Part shown: piece after piece, positions 16,966 through 26,170 of the stretch
Layout: the number at the start of each line of letters is the position of its first letter
Numbering within the stretch: the stretch's first letter is position 1
Assembly: GCA_001899145.1 (NCBI GenBank)
Contig: MKVF01000027.1
Coordinates: 1 to 64,000 of the forward strand
Length of the DNA: 64,000 nucleotides
Direction: 5' to 3'
Origin: Flavobacteriia bacterium 40-80
GTDB taxonomy: Bacteria > Bacteroidota > Bacteroidia > Flavobacteriales_D > Crocinitomicaceae
Program-made: the position numbers and the translations under genes
Notes under the pieces: model-generated
What the model saw: only the letters and a program-made list of their open reading frames with translations
Told to the model about the DNA's origin: nothing
Database searches by the model: none

Positions 16966-19575
16966 ATGAGAAAAGCCGGTTTATTGTTCTCTGTATTATT
17001 GGGATTATCTGTAATAACCTCGTGTGCAAACAGTTCTAAAACAAAGGATCATATTTCTGATTCATCGGGTTATAAAAATGAACTGGCAGCGGATTCTGCT
17101 ACCGAACCACGGGACTACAAAGCTTCCAGAACCATCTACACCGATTTGATTACTACGAAGCTGGAGCTTCGTCCGGAATGGGAAAATGCGTATTTAAAAG
17201 GTCGTGCGACGATCACGGCAAAGCCTCATTTCTATCCTTCCGACAGCTTAATTTTAGATGCTAAGGGAATGACCATCAATTCCGTTGCTATCGATGGAAA
17301 GCTGCTTCAATATACGTATAAGGAAGATGTTCTGAAAATTAAATTGGATAAAACTTACATACGTAACGAATCTTACATTATCCAGATTGATTACATTGCA
17401 AAGCCAAACGAACGTGTAACCAGCGGAAGCAGCGCGATCAAAAGTGACAAAGGCTTATATTTCATCAATCCCGCCAATCAAAAAGACGGCTTCATGCCTC
17501 AGATCTGGACGCAAGGTGAAACAGAGGCTAATTCTGTCTGGTTCCCGACGATCGATTCTCCCAATTCAAAATCAGCACAGGAAATCAGCCTGATCGTTGC
17601 TGACAAATACAAAACACTTTCTAACGGAAAATTAGTTTCGTCCACAAAAAACACGGATGGTACACGGACCGATGTCTGGAAGCAAGATCTAAAACATCCT
17701 GTATATCTGTTTATGATCGCAATTGGTGAATTTGAAGTCATTGAAGATACATTTACCAGGAAAGACGGCAGCCGGATGGCTGTAAACTATTATGTGGAAC
17801 CGGAATGGAAAGGACAGGCAAAGGCGATTTTCGGAAAAACGCCTCAGATGATCCGTTTCTTTTCCGATTTACTGGGTGTAGAATATCCATGGGACAAATA
17901 CCATCAGATTGTTGTAAGGGAATATGTTTCAGGTGCGATGGAAAATACCGGCGCTGTTGTCTTCGGAGATTTTGTTTACCGGAATGACCGTGAACTGGCG
18001 GATAAAAACGATGAATCGATCGTTGCTCACGAACTATTTCATCATTGGTTCGGAGATCTTGTCACTTGCGAATCATGGTCTAACTTACCATTGAACGAGT
18101 CTTTTGCCAACTATTCCCAGTATCTGTGGGACGAGCACGCATACGGAAAAGATGTGGCGCAGTACAATATGGAAGAAGAGATCATGGGGTATTACAATGC
18201 GGGAACGCATCACAATATGATCTGGTTCGATTATAATGACAAGGAAGACATGTTTGACGCGCATTCATACAACAAAGGTGGCGCTATTCTTCACCAGCTC
18301 AGAGCTTATCTGGGAGACGAAGCGTTCTTCACAGGGCTGAACAATTATCTTACAAAACATGCTTACAAAACAGCCGAAATTCACGATTTAAGGCTCGCGT
18401 TTGAAGAAATTTGCGGAGAAGATCTTAACTGGTACTTCAACCAGTGGTTCCTGGATAAAGGCCATCCGGAAACAGAAGCTTCTTTTTCTTATAATTACGA
18501 AAAAACAAAATTCAACCTTACTTTTGTCCAGCAACAACCCGATAATTTTCCGACTTACACCATCCCGATGGTGGTTACCTACATTGACGATGCGGGAACG
18601 CACACCGAAAAATTCAAGATCACACAGCGTAATCAAACCGTTTCTTTCGGTATAAAAGGAAAGCTGCAAACGATCATTATCGATCCGGAAAAAACACTTC
18701 TTGGCAATTACGTTTTTAAGTCCACTCCGGATTTCTGGCTAAAGCAATTCGAAGCGGCAACTAATTACCTTACCAAGAAAGAAGCAATCCACGGTTATAT
18801 GACTGCTGTTAACGACAAGGCAAAATTAAAGGCTTTTACAACCGCTGTATTGAATGATACCTTTTTCGGGACGCAGATAACTGTTTTAGATGAGCTGATC
18901 AATCGTACGGGAACAGCTGATCTTGCAGAAATTACAGATATTCAGAAAATCAAGTCTCTGACAACTATAGGAAAACAATACGAAGTACGCTCTAAAGCGA
19001 TTGATTTGTACATGAGCTCAGCCGCTTCCAAAGAGGAAAAGATCAAGCTGTTAGACCTGATTGCTGACAAAGAATTGTCCTATAATGTCCTGTCAAAAGT
19101 GCTGGAACACTACATTGAGCTGAATCCGGACCGTGCGAATGAGCTGATTGAAACATTTTCCAAGAAGCATTCTTCTTCTGAAATTGATTTCCAGATTGCC
19201 GGATATTATCTTCAGCAAAGAGTTCCCGGGAAAATAGATTTCTATCAAAATCTTTACAAAAAAGCTCCTCTCAGAGACAAAGGAAACGCATTAATTTATT
19301 TGGGTTATTATTCGTTCTCCAGCAGCATTCAGGATATGAAAAACTTTATCGGGACAGTGGACAGCGTTTACAGTGACCTTGGGTATTTCAAGCCTTATGT
19401 GTCAGGAATGATCGTGGAAGCTACAGCCGAACTAAAGAAACAAGATGAAATACTGACAAAGAAAAGCAAAGAAGCAAAAGCAAATCCCGATCTGGCAATT
19501 GTTCTAAAGCAGCTTCAGGAAACAAGAGTGTTGTACGAAGCTTTTCTGAAAAAACACAGTATTAAAGCGGAATAG
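16966..19575 (+). CDS. M1-family zinc aminopeptidase, lipoprotein
   Basis: An 869-residue gluzincin aminopeptidase releasing N-terminal residues from peptides. The exopeptidase motif GAMEN is at 323-327, the zinc motif HELFHH starts at H355 (H355, E356, H359) and the third ligand E378 is in NLPLNES. The start gives a signal peptide ending in the lipobox SVITSCANSS, so it is predicted to be lipid-anchored in the envelope. An N-terminal beta-domain (residues about 55-250) precedes the catalytic domain, and a helical C-terminal domain follows from about 590. It is monocistronic with its own promoter element and terminator. Confidence 0.95.
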   Translation: MRKAGLLFSVLLGLSVITSCANSSKTKDHISDSSGYKNELAADSATEPRDYKASRTIYTDLITTKLELRPEWENAYLKGRATITAKPHFYPSDSLILDAKGMTINSVAIDGKLLQYTYKEDVLKIKLDKTYIRNESYIIQIDYIAKPNERVTSGSSAIKSDKGLYFINPANQKDGFMPQIWTQGETEANSVWFPTIDSPNSKSAQEISLIVADKYKTLSNGKLVSSTKNTDGTRTDVWKQDLKHPVYLFMIAIGEFEVIEDTFTRKDGSRMAVNYYVEPEWKGQAKAIFGKTPQMIRFFSDLLGVEYPWDKYHQIVVREYVSGAMENTGAVVFGDFVYRNDRELADKNDESIVAHELFHHWFGDLVTCESWSNLPLNESFANYSQYLWDEHAYGKDVAQYNMEEEIMGYYNAGTHHNMIWFDYNDKEDMFDAHSYNKGGAILHQLRAYLGDEAFFTGLNNYLTKHAYKTAEIHDLRLAFEEICGEDLNWYFNQWFLDKGHPETEASFSYNYEKTKFNLTFVQQQPDNFPTYTIPMVVTYIDDAGTHTEKFKITQRNQTVSFGIKGKLQTIIIDPEKTLLGNYVFKSTPDFWLKQFEAATNYLTKKEAIHGYMTAVNDKAKLKAFTTAVLNDTFFGTQITVLDELINRTGTADLAEITDIQKIKSLTTIGKQYEVRSKAIDLYMSSAASKEEKIKLLDLIADKELSYNVLSKVLEHYIELNPDRANELIETFSKKHSSSEIDFQIAGYYLQQRVPGKIDFYQNLYKKAPLRDKGNALIYLGYYSFSSSIQDMKNFIGTVDSVYSDLGYFKPYVSGMIVEATAELKKQDEILTKKSKEAKANPDLAIVLKQLQETRVLYEAFLKKHSIKAE

Positions 19576-19594
19576 TTTCTTATTAAATAAAGAA

Positions 19595-19630
19595 GATAAA
19601 AGGCGGAAATTTTGTTTTCCGCCTTTTATC
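19595..19630. terminator. Bidirectional terminator
   Basis: The 15-bp perfect stem gataaaaggcggaaa (19595-19609) / tttccgccttttatc (19616-19630) with a 6-nt loop has A/T-rich flanks on both sides. It lies between the convergent aminopeptidase and acetyltransferase genes. Confidence 0.9.
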
Positions 19631-19631
19631 T

Positions 19632-20210
19632 TTATTCTTCCGGAGCGGCCTCTTCCTTTATTTCCCTGATGATTCTGCACGGATTTCCTGCGGCAAACAC
19701 ATTCGCAGGAAGGTTTTTAGTAACCACACTTCCGGAACCGATCACTGTATTATCACCAATGCTTACGCCTTGGTTGATCACAGCATTTCCTCCGATCCAA
19801 ACATTATTTCCGATAGTAATGGGCAATGCTCTTTCCAGGTTTCTCGCCCTCTCTTCCGCATTAATCGGGTGAACAATTGTAAATATGGATACGTTCGGAC
19901 CGATTTTCACATGATCACCAAATGTAACCTTAGCGCCATCCAGGATCGTCAAATGATAATTGGCAAAAAAATCTTCACCAAAAACAATATTCTCCCCATA
20001 ATCACAGAAAAAAGGAGCTTCGATCCAAAAACGCTTTTGCGTGGTTTGAAATAATTGCTGAAACAATTGTTTTTGTTTCTTATGCTCATCCGGAGAAAGC
20101 AGGTTGATCTCGTGAATCAGCTTTTTTATAAGATATCTCTTTTTAGATAATTCCGCATCAAGAGGTAAATACCATTCACCGGAAAGCATTTTTTCCCATT
20201 CTGTTTTCAT
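19632..20210 (-). CDS. Maltose/galactoside O-acetyltransferase-like (LbH hexapeptide) protein
   Basis: A 192-residue acetyl-CoA-dependent O-acetyltransferase of the Maa/LacA/NodL group. It has the N-terminal helical Mac domain (MKTEWEKMLSGEWYLPLDAELSKKR), the catalytic-histidine region FTIVHPINAEERA and the left-handed beta-helix repeats (IGNNVWIGGNAVINQGVSIGDNTVIGSGSVVTKNLP). The ATG at 20210 matches the family start; the longer frame adds only MFFYIYT. The acceptor sugar is unknown. It is followed by a bidirectional terminator. Confidence 0.93.
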   Translation of the reverse strand: MKTEWEKMLSGEWYLPLDAELSKKRYLIKKLIHEINLLSPDEHKKQKQLFQQLFQTTQKRFWIEAPFFCDYGENIVFGEDFFANYHLTILDGAKVTFGDHVKIGPNVSIFTIVHPINAEERARNLERALPITIGNNVWIGGNAVINQGVSIGDNTVIGSGSVVTKNLPANVFAAGNPCRIIREIKEEAAPEE

Positions 20211-20232
20211 GGTATAAATATAGAAAAACAAA

Positions 20233-20254
20233 AACCCTCCTTTTCCGGAGGGTT
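20233..20254 (-). terminator. Terminator of the fatty-acid hydroxylase gene
   Basis: On the minus strand the 8-bp stem aaccctcc/ggagggtt with a 6-nt loop is followed by TTTGTTTTTC. It lies just after the stop codon at 20261. Confidence 0.85.
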
Positions 20255-20260
20255 CGCAAT

Positions 20261-20953
20261 TTATTTCGAATGTTTTTTCAGGAATTCTTCTCCCGGCTTT
20301 GCAACTTCAATATCTACCGTTCTTCTGTTTTTTTCAGGTAATGTCCTAAAAACAAAGTCCCAGAAGGGATTCGTCACACCAAAAGCCCTGTCATGCTGCT
20401 GGTAATGGTGAATATTGTGGTAGTTCCACCACCAGTTGAATCTTTTTGGAGGTGGCACTTTATGAATTGTATAATGAACTGTCATATATGCACAATAGCC
20501 GATCATGAAACCGGGACCAAATGTAAAGGCATATCTACCAATGATCAGGTAAAAGATCCCAAAAAATAAGGCCGCTATCCCCAATGAAGGAACCGGAGGG
20601 AGCACTGTTCTGGAATCATCGTCCGGGAAATAATGGTGAATTCCATGGAACAAGTATTGAACACCCGTATCGTAGGTAGCGTCATCCAGGCGATGATACA
20701 AAAAGCGGTGCATTAAGTATTCTCCTAATGTCCAGCTGAAAAACCCGAAAAAGAACTGAAACGTTATAGCTCCGATATTCTGATCGTAATGATTGTAATA
20801 ATAGCTTATCAGGAAATAGGCTATTATGGCATACATTATGTCAATAATAAGTGGATGTGATTTGGTTAAGAGCTCCAGAAATTTGTTTTTAAACAATCTT
20901 GGAGACTTTTGATTGGTGTATATCTTAACCTTAGTAAGCTTATCTTTTGCCAT
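20261..20953 (-). CDS. Fatty acid hydroxylase / sterol desaturase-superfamily membrane protein
   Basis: A 230-residue di-iron membrane hydroxylase. The histidine boxes are visible in order: GEYLMHRFLYHRLDD, GIHHYFPDD, HYTIHK and HNIHHYQQHD. Hydrophobic helices alternate with these boxes, as in the fatty-acid 2-hydroxylase/FA_hydroxylase family; the substrate in this phylum is probably a (sphingo)lipid acyl chain, by family analogy. I start at the ATG at 20953 (MAKDKLTKVK). The upstream in-frame TTG at 20986 falls within the predicted promoter. Single gene with its own promoter and terminator. Confidence 0.88.
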   Translation of the reverse strand: MAKDKLTKVKIYTNQKSPRLFKNKFLELLTKSHPLIIDIMYAIIAYFLISYYYNHYDQNIGAITFQFFFGFFSWTLGEYLMHRFLYHRLDDATYDTGVQYLFHGIHHYFPDDDSRTVLPPVPSLGIAALFFGIFYLIIGRYAFTFGPGFMIGYCAYMTVHYTIHKVPPPKRFNWWWNYHNIHHYQQHDRAFGVTNPFWDFVFRTLPEKNRRTVDIEVAKPGEEFLKKHSK

Positions 20954-20983
20954 ACCTTTGTACTTTGTAATAGAATTACAAGG

Positions 20984-20991
20984 CAAATTTA
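20984..20991 (-). promoter_or_regulatory. Probable -7 element of the hydroxylase gene
   Basis: TAAATTTG on the minus strand matches TAnnTTTG and lies about 30 nt before the ATG at 20953. It rules against a start at 20986. Confidence 0.45.
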
Positions 20992-21009
20992 ACGTACTTT
21001 TTTAACGAA

Positions 21010-21039
21010 AAAAAGGGTATTCCGGAAAATACCCTTTTT
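21010..21039 (-). terminator. Terminator of the lamin-tail surface-protein gene
   Basis: The 12-bp stem aaaaagggtatt (21010-21021) / aatacccttttt (21028-21039) with a 6-nt loop ends in a T-run on the minus strand, 19 nt after the stop codon. The stem is A/T-flanked, so it may also stop transcription from the other side. Confidence 0.85.
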
Positions 21040-21057
21040 ATTGGATTTATTAACGTT

Positions 21058-23568
21058 TTATTTAGATACGATAGTTATGAATCCATAACACATCGGTTTG
21101 TACTCGTCTGAATCACAGTCAAAATCATCTGAAACAATTTTGTAGAAGTAAACACCGTCCGAAAGCGAATGTCCGTTCATATCCTTTCCTGCAAAAACAG
21201 GATTAGCTTGAGTCGCCTCATATACCAGATTTCCCCAACGATTTAAAATCAATACTTTATATACGATACAATCGTTGTCCATCATCGGCATCGTAATAAA
21301 ATCATTTTTATTGTCATTGTTCGGGGTCAGTACATTTGGTATTACGAAGTTTTCCGGCTTCACTCCTTCATTTACAAAGATTTGTTCCGAATAATAGGCT
21401 TTACATCCATAAACGTTTGTAGCCTCAAGGGAATAGGTGTATTCTCCCGGGGTTTCCACATGACTTCCGTAGGCAGATCCTGAGCCTAAAGATGTCGTTC
21501 CCTGATACCATCTGTAATCCGCAAAAGTTCCTACCACCGGTTTTGCCGTTAGTGTCACATTCTGGAAGCAGTCCTGGGAAAAAGTAAATGCAACCGCCAC
21601 TTCCGGCCCGACAGTAAAGTTATGTGTGTAGGAGCTGGAGCAGCCGTCAGACGTAGTATAATCATAAGTAAATGAATAATTTCCCGGTTGTGCCGTGGAA
21701 ATAGTCAGTTCATTCCCGGAAACCAGTGTTCCTGAAAGCTGTCCGCCCGCGGGCTGAATATCAATCGGCTGATTCGGGGAATGGAAACAGAAATATTTCG
21801 GAACATTTGCAGTAATGGTTACACCATCCACCACTTTGATCGTATCGGTCGCCTGTGCCATACATTGCGGATTGGAAGGATCTGAGATCGTATAGGCAAT
21901 AATGTGTTGTCCCAAGCCGTAAACCGAAGGGTTAAACTGGGTAATTGTCTGACCGTTAATCGTAAATGTACCTCCTGCCGGCGTTCCTGAAAGCGGAATA
22001 GGCGCGGCGTTTAAGCAGATTTCATCCTGAATCGTAAATGTCGGAGGAGTGGATCCGGAAATAGTAACCGTGATCTGGGTGGAATCAGAACAACCTGCAG
22101 CAGTTGTTACCACATATTTTATGGTATGATTTCCTACTCCGGCCGCAAGGACACTAAAAGTACCGTTAGAAACTCCGGGGCCTGACAAAACACCTCCTGC
22201 AGGAGTCAAGGTCGGAGTAACTATTACATTAGATAAACAATAAGTCGGTGCGATTCCTGAAATTACCGGCTGCGGCTTCGGGTGAACATTAATAGTATCT
22301 TTTGCGAAATTCGTACATCCGTTTTCATCCGTGAACGTATAGGTAAGCGGAAACTGGCCGTTACCTGAAGCTGCAACATTAAATGAAGTGCCGCTGATCC
22401 CCGTTCCCGTAAAAGCTCCTGTCTGACCGGATGCCGGAACGGGAGAATAAGTTGTTATCGGAATTGTTTGTCCTTCGTTACAAACATTTTCTATAATCGT
22501 AAAAGAAACTGCCGGAACATGATTTTCAATCATTACCTGGAAGTATTGAACTGCTCCCGTATTATCGGTAACCCTAACCTGATAAGAACCTGCACATAAT
22601 CCTGTCGCCGTCTGTGTTAGCTGTGCCTGGGAATCATTCCACAGATAAGTGTATGGAGCGGTTCCTCCAGTTACGTTAACTGTTGCTGTTCCGTCACAGG
22701 AAGAAGAACCTACCGTTGCACACGTACCATTACAATTTCCGGGAGTCGGAGTACCGACATATGAGCTTGTATTAGGCACTGCTTCCCAGCTCCCTCCGTC
22801 AGGAACACGTTTAAAGCTTTTTCCCCATCCGTCAGGAATAGCACTATTGAGAATTTGTGTTTTTCTGTTGGCTGGTATCCCGGCAAAATCGGAAAGAGAA
22901 GTCACTGAATTATTACATCCCGTTCTTGTAGGAACGCATGGCTGGCCCGTAATGGTTCCGCTGCCCCAATAAACGCAATCCTGAGGCACACCATTCCGGT
23001 CATAAAAAGCAAACCATCCTCCTGATGCATTTGGAAACCAAAACCTCGTAGGTGTTGATGGGATTACTCCTCCCCCACTCTGAACACACATACCATCACC
23101 ATTTATCGCTCCGGGCATGACAATCTCTACCACATTTCCTCCGTTCTGCACCAATCTATTACTTGGTACTGCAGGTGCATTCTCTCCTCTGATCAGGCAA
23201 AATCCACCGGGAGGAACTACTGTTCCCGAGGGAATTAAAAATGCTTCCCGATCCGAACTGAAGGTACCCGGAGTTGTTGCTCCGAGGTAATAGCAGGATA
23301 TATCGATCGGTTGACACAAATCCGGATTATACAACTCTATCCACTCTCCTTTACATTGCCCTGATCCTCCTGTCCCGGACAAACATCCGTCATTATTTGT
23401 AGGAGAAGCCATAATTTCATTAATCAAAATGCTTGGTCCGGAGTAATCACAATCGGCTCCGTTACATTTTGTATTAATGGTTTTTGTAAATGTTGCCTGC
23501 ATTTGGGAATAGGACATTCCTGTCATTACGCAAGATATCAGCAACGAGAAAATATACCTGTTAAGCAT
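21058..23568 (-). CDS. Large secreted protein with lamin-tail domain, SprB-like repeats and type B sorting domain
   Basis: An 836-residue protein with a signal peptide (MLNRYIFSLLISCVMTGMSYSQ). Residues about 45-200 look like a lamin-tail (LTD) domain: ILINEIMASPTNNDG, GEWIELYNP and YYLGATTPG are typical. Then comes a SprB-type repeat (GGTAPYTYLWNDSQA, CAGSYQVRVTDNTG), several Ig/PKD-like modules each with a GGxLSGxGVS- or GGTFTING-like motif, and a C-terminal type B sorting domain (FVIPNVLTPNNDNKND, LNRWGNLVYEA, SDGVYFYKI). Export by the type IX system to the cell surface follows from that tail. Paired cysteines are frequent, as in other secreted members. The ligand is unknown. Confidence 0.92.
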   Translation of the reverse strand: MLNRYIFSLLISCVMTGMSYSQMQATFTKTINTKCNGADCDYSGPSILINEIMASPTNNDGCLSGTGGSGQCKGEWIELYNPDLCQPIDISCYYLGATTPGTFSSDREAFLIPSGTVVPPGGFCLIRGENAPAVPSNRLVQNGGNVVEIVMPGAINGDGMCVQSGGGVIPSTPTRFWFPNASGGWFAFYDRNGVPQDCVYWGSGTITGQPCVPTRTGCNNSVTSLSDFAGIPANRKTQILNSAIPDGWGKSFKRVPDGGSWEAVPNTSSYVGTPTPGNCNGTCATVGSSSCDGTATVNVTGGTAPYTYLWNDSQAQLTQTATGLCAGSYQVRVTDNTGAVQYFQVMIENHVPAVSFTIIENVCNEGQTIPITTYSPVPASGQTGAFTGTGISGTSFNVAASGNGQFPLTYTFTDENGCTNFAKDTINVHPKPQPVISGIAPTYCLSNVIVTPTLTPAGGVLSGPGVSNGTFSVLAAGVGNHTIKYVVTTAAGCSDSTQITVTISGSTPPTFTIQDEICLNAAPIPLSGTPAGGTFTINGQTITQFNPSVYGLGQHIIAYTISDPSNPQCMAQATDTIKVVDGVTITANVPKYFCFHSPNQPIDIQPAGGQLSGTLVSGNELTISTAQPGNYSFTYDYTTSDGCSSSYTHNFTVGPEVAVAFTFSQDCFQNVTLTAKPVVGTFADYRWYQGTTSLGSGSAYGSHVETPGEYTYSLEATNVYGCKAYYSEQIFVNEGVKPENFVIPNVLTPNNDNKNDFITMPMMDNDCIVYKVLILNRWGNLVYEATQANPVFAGKDMNGHSLSDGVYFYKIVSDDFDCDSDEYKPMCYGFITIVSK

Positions 23569-23594
23569 GGATGAGTTTTTTTGGTGTATAAAAA

Positions 23595-23629
23595 TATAAA
23601 AACCGTCTTGATCTAAGACGGTTTTTATA
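23595..23629 (-). terminator. Terminator of the 60-residue gene
   Basis: The 15-bp perfect stem at 23595-23609 / 23615-23629 (core ccgtctt-gatct-aagacgg) is flanked by A and T runs. It follows the stop codon of the small gene at 23645. Confidence 0.9.
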
Positions 23630-23644
23630 ACAAAAAAGTTACAT

Positions 23645-23827
23645 TTATGCGAAAACTTCTTTTAAAATAGAGGAATAGCTCTTTCCAAAATTATGAGTAC
23701 ACCATTCCTTTAACATTCCGACTTCGTCTTTACTCTCCAGCCATTTAATAGCTTTCAGCAGCTCTTTCTTAAAAAGAGAGGGATCAAAACTTACTTTCTG
23801 TAAGATGTTTTTTGCTAACTCCAACAT
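23645..23827 (-). CDS. Small helical protein of unknown function (60 aa)
   Basis: The 60-residue product (MLELAKNILQKVSFDPSLF... to ...ILKEVFA) looks alpha-helical and amphipathic, with no signal peptide or membrane segment. A separate strong terminator directly follows and an ATG starts the frame, supporting a real independent gene. Short proteins of this kind seem familiar from Flavobacteriia, but I cannot assign a function. Confidence 0.7.
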   Translation of the reverse strand: MLELAKNILQKVSFDPSLFKKELLKAIKWLESKDEVGMLKEWCTHNFGKSYSSILKEVFA

Positions 23828-23919
23828 AGAACGTAATTTTTAATATTCATTATTTAATAACGCAAACTACTAAAAAAATTACAACTATAAAAGTTAAATT
23901 TTTATATCAGATATAAAGG

Positions 23920-24834
23920 TTATTGGCCCTGAAGGAACTGCTCGTTCATTTTTCGCTGCTCTTCATCTCCCGTCCAGCAGGCATGTTTCGGTTTTTTAGC
24001 CGGGAACAGATGAATATATTTAATACGCGCCATAAATGGATAATAGCTGCTCGAAAACCAGTTGAAGCTCGGATTTCCCATCGGTTTATCCAAAAATTCC
24101 ACAAATGGTGCCTGTACACCAACGACAATGTATTTTCCTTTGGCAACACGAATGCCAAGGCCAACATCATAATGCAGCATCAGAGAAGGTTTACCTGAAT
24201 ATTGTTGCGGAAAAACACCTGATAATACAGAGTGCTCGCTTTTTTCCAGAACCCTGTAATCAAAATTAATTCCCAGAGAATGATCGATAAAGAAATTCTT
24301 TTTGGTGGTCAGATATTGTAATTTATGAACTCCAACCCGCAGATTCAGATTTCCGATCTGAAAACGGTTTAATCCGCTTATATTCATCTGGTTACCCATA
24401 ATGTCAATTTTTTCGTCACCATGAAAAAGCTTGAACCCGATACCGTAATCGACATAATCAATAATTCGTTGCCTCGCCGCTGATTTGGAACGGACATTCA
24501 TATGAACAAAGCCTATTTCAGCATAAATTCCCGGGCGTGTTAACGGATTGATCTCATAGCTTTCGCCTGTCGGTGTGATTACACCGGTCTTATTCTTCGG
24601 ATCCGGATTGACCAGCGTCATTGTTGCTCCTAATTGGGCCTGAAAACCAAAAGGGCGAACTTTATCCGAACGGTTTTTCATCATTTTTTTAGGTGCGCTC
24701 CGTTCTCCGAAATAGTCACTTTTAGACTTCCCGCGAACGTACATTCCGCTTCCGGTATTATTTTTCTTTTGTGCCATAGCCGGAACAGCAAAAGCTATCA
24801 GGAGCGCTATAATAATCAGATTTAAAAACCTCAT
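23920..24834 (-). CDS. Exported, probably outer-membrane beta-barrel protein coupled to kmo
   Basis: A 304-residue protein. The ATG at 24834 gives a clear signal peptide (MRFLNLIIIALLIAFAVPAMAQ) and overlaps the kmo stop codon in ATGA, so translation is probably coupled. After a basic linker (residues about 23-55) it has alternating strand-like segments (FGFQAQLGATMTLV, RPGIYAEIGFVHMN, HSLGINFDYRVLE, LMLHYDVGLGIRV, YIVVGVQAPFVEF) suggesting an outer-membrane barrel, although the last residues (EQFLQGQ) are not the classical terminal aromatic. I do not recognise the family. The genomic coupling to kynurenine metabolism is unexplained. Confidence 0.8.
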   Translation of the reverse strand: MRFLNLIIIALLIAFAVPAMAQKKNNTGSGMYVRGKSKSDYFGERSAPKKMMKNRSDKVRPFGFQAQLGATMTLVNPDPKNKTGVITPTGESYEINPLTRPGIYAEIGFVHMNVRSKSAARQRIIDYVDYGIGFKLFHGDEKIDIMGNQMNISGLNRFQIGNLNLRVGVHKLQYLTTKKNFFIDHSLGINFDYRVLEKSEHSVLSGVFPQQYSGKPSLMLHYDVGLGIRVAKGKYIVVGVQAPFVEFLDKPMGNPSFNWFSSSYYPFMARIKYIHLFPAKKPKHACWTGDEEQRKMNEQFLQGQ

Positions 24835-26168
24835 TTTACCAGTTTTAATAATTCTTCCATCACAAAATCTTCGTCCCAGCATTCGTGGATATTTTCAATC
24901 TCCAGGATTTTTTTCATTATCGCGTCCTGACGTTTTCCATTCGCATACGCTTCACTGTAACGCGTATTGCTGAAAGTCACCTGAGAATATAACGGTGTCC
25001 AGAGATTTGGGTACAGCTTGCTGAATTTCGCTTCTATTTTCTTTTGCAGCAAAAAATCAGGATCTCCGGTTTTTTCGCGCATTTCAATATAATTATCCAA
25101 TGCCAGGTCAATAATTGCCTCACCGTCCGGCTGGCGAAATCCGGAAAAATCACTCATTATATTTTCCCAGCTGTCACCCGCTTTTTCCAACATTTCGTAA
25201 AAAACAGTACAGTCTTCAAATCCACAGTTCATTCCCTGACCGTAGAATGGCACCATCGCATGGGCAGCATCTCCTAAAAGCACTACCTGATCCTTATAAT
25301 TCCAGGGATGGCAGCGCACCATCATTAACGTTGATGTCGGATTTCTCATATACACCTCTGCCAGATCGGGCATCAATTCCAATGCATCCGGGAAGGTCTT
25401 CCGGAAAAAAGCGGTCACTTTTTCCGTCGTATCAATTGTTTCAAATGATTCTTCTCCGTGCATTGGGAAAAACAACGTACATGTAAAACTTCCATCCAGG
25501 TTTGCCAGTGCGATCAGCATGAACTTGCCTCTCGGCCAGATATGCAGGTAATTTTTTTCCAGCTTATGAGAGCCATCCGGATTAGCATTAATAACCAGTT
25601 CCTTATATCCGTGTTCCAGGTATTTCTGTGAATAATCAAACATCATGCTTTTCTGCATTCGTACCCGTACAGCAGAATAAGCTCCGTCTGTGGCAAAAAT
25701 GCGTGATAACGTATGTTCTTCCTGTTTTTTTGTCTGACTGTCCGTAAAAATCAATGCGTTCGTTTCCAGATTCAGATCGTCACATTTTTTATGAAAATGC
25801 AGCTGAACATTTGGAAAAGCCCCTGCCAGATTTAAGAGCTGACGGTTCAATTCTCCCCTGGAAACAGAATAAATCGCCTGATCTTCTTTTCCATAAGGCT
25901 GATATGTCAATGTCCCGTCCAGCGCGTGCATGCAACGGCCATACATCGGAATGGCAATTTTTTCGATTTCTTCCTTTATTCCTGCTAACTGCAATGCTTT
26001 CCAGCCTCTGTCAGAAAGTGCCAGGTTAATTGAACGCCCTTCAATCACCGGGGCAGTTCTCAGATCTTCTCGGCGTTCGAAGACATGAACCTCATATCCT
26101 TTTTTTGCCATCAAGATAGCTTGCAAGCTTCCCACCAATCCGGCACCTACAATTCCTATTTTTTCCAT
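24831..26168 (-). CDS. kmo: Kynurenine 3-monooxygenase
   Basis: FAD- and NADPH-dependent hydroxylase converting L-kynurenine to 3-hydroxykynurenine. The 445-residue length is typical. The FAD-binding GxGxxG is at residues 8-13 (GAGLVGS), followed by the family segment EGRSINLALSDRGWKAL. The second FAD site appears in VVLLGDAAHAMVPFYGQGMNCGFEDC. It is 2 bp after kynU on the same strand. In bacteria the pathway feeds tryptophan catabolism or de novo quinolinate/NAD synthesis; the dioxygenase steps are not in the window. Confidence 0.96.
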   Translation of the reverse strand: MEKIGIVGAGLVGSLQAILMAKKGYEVHVFERREDLRTAPVIEGRSINLALSDRGWKALQLAGIKEEIEKIAIPMYGRCMHALDGTLTYQPYGKEDQAIYSVSRGELNRQLLNLAGAFPNVQLHFHKKCDDLNLETNALIFTDSQTKKQEEHTLSRIFATDGAYSAVRVRMQKSMMFDYSQKYLEHGYKELVINANPDGSHKLEKNYLHIWPRGKFMLIALANLDGSFTCTLFFPMHGEESFETIDTTEKVTAFFRKTFPDALELMPDLAEVYMRNPTSTLMMVRCHPWNYKDQVVLLGDAAHAMVPFYGQGMNCGFEDCTVFYEMLEKAGDSWENIMSDFSGFRQPDGEAIIDLALDNYIEMREKTGDPDFLLQKKIEAKFSKLYPNLWTPLYSQVTFSNTRYSEAYANGKRQDAIMKKILEIENIHECWDEDFVMEELLKLVK

Positions 26169-26170
26169 TC

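Noticed and set aside
19632-20231. Longer start for the acetyltransferase
   Set aside because: MKTEWEKML is the family N terminus; MFFYIYT is not.
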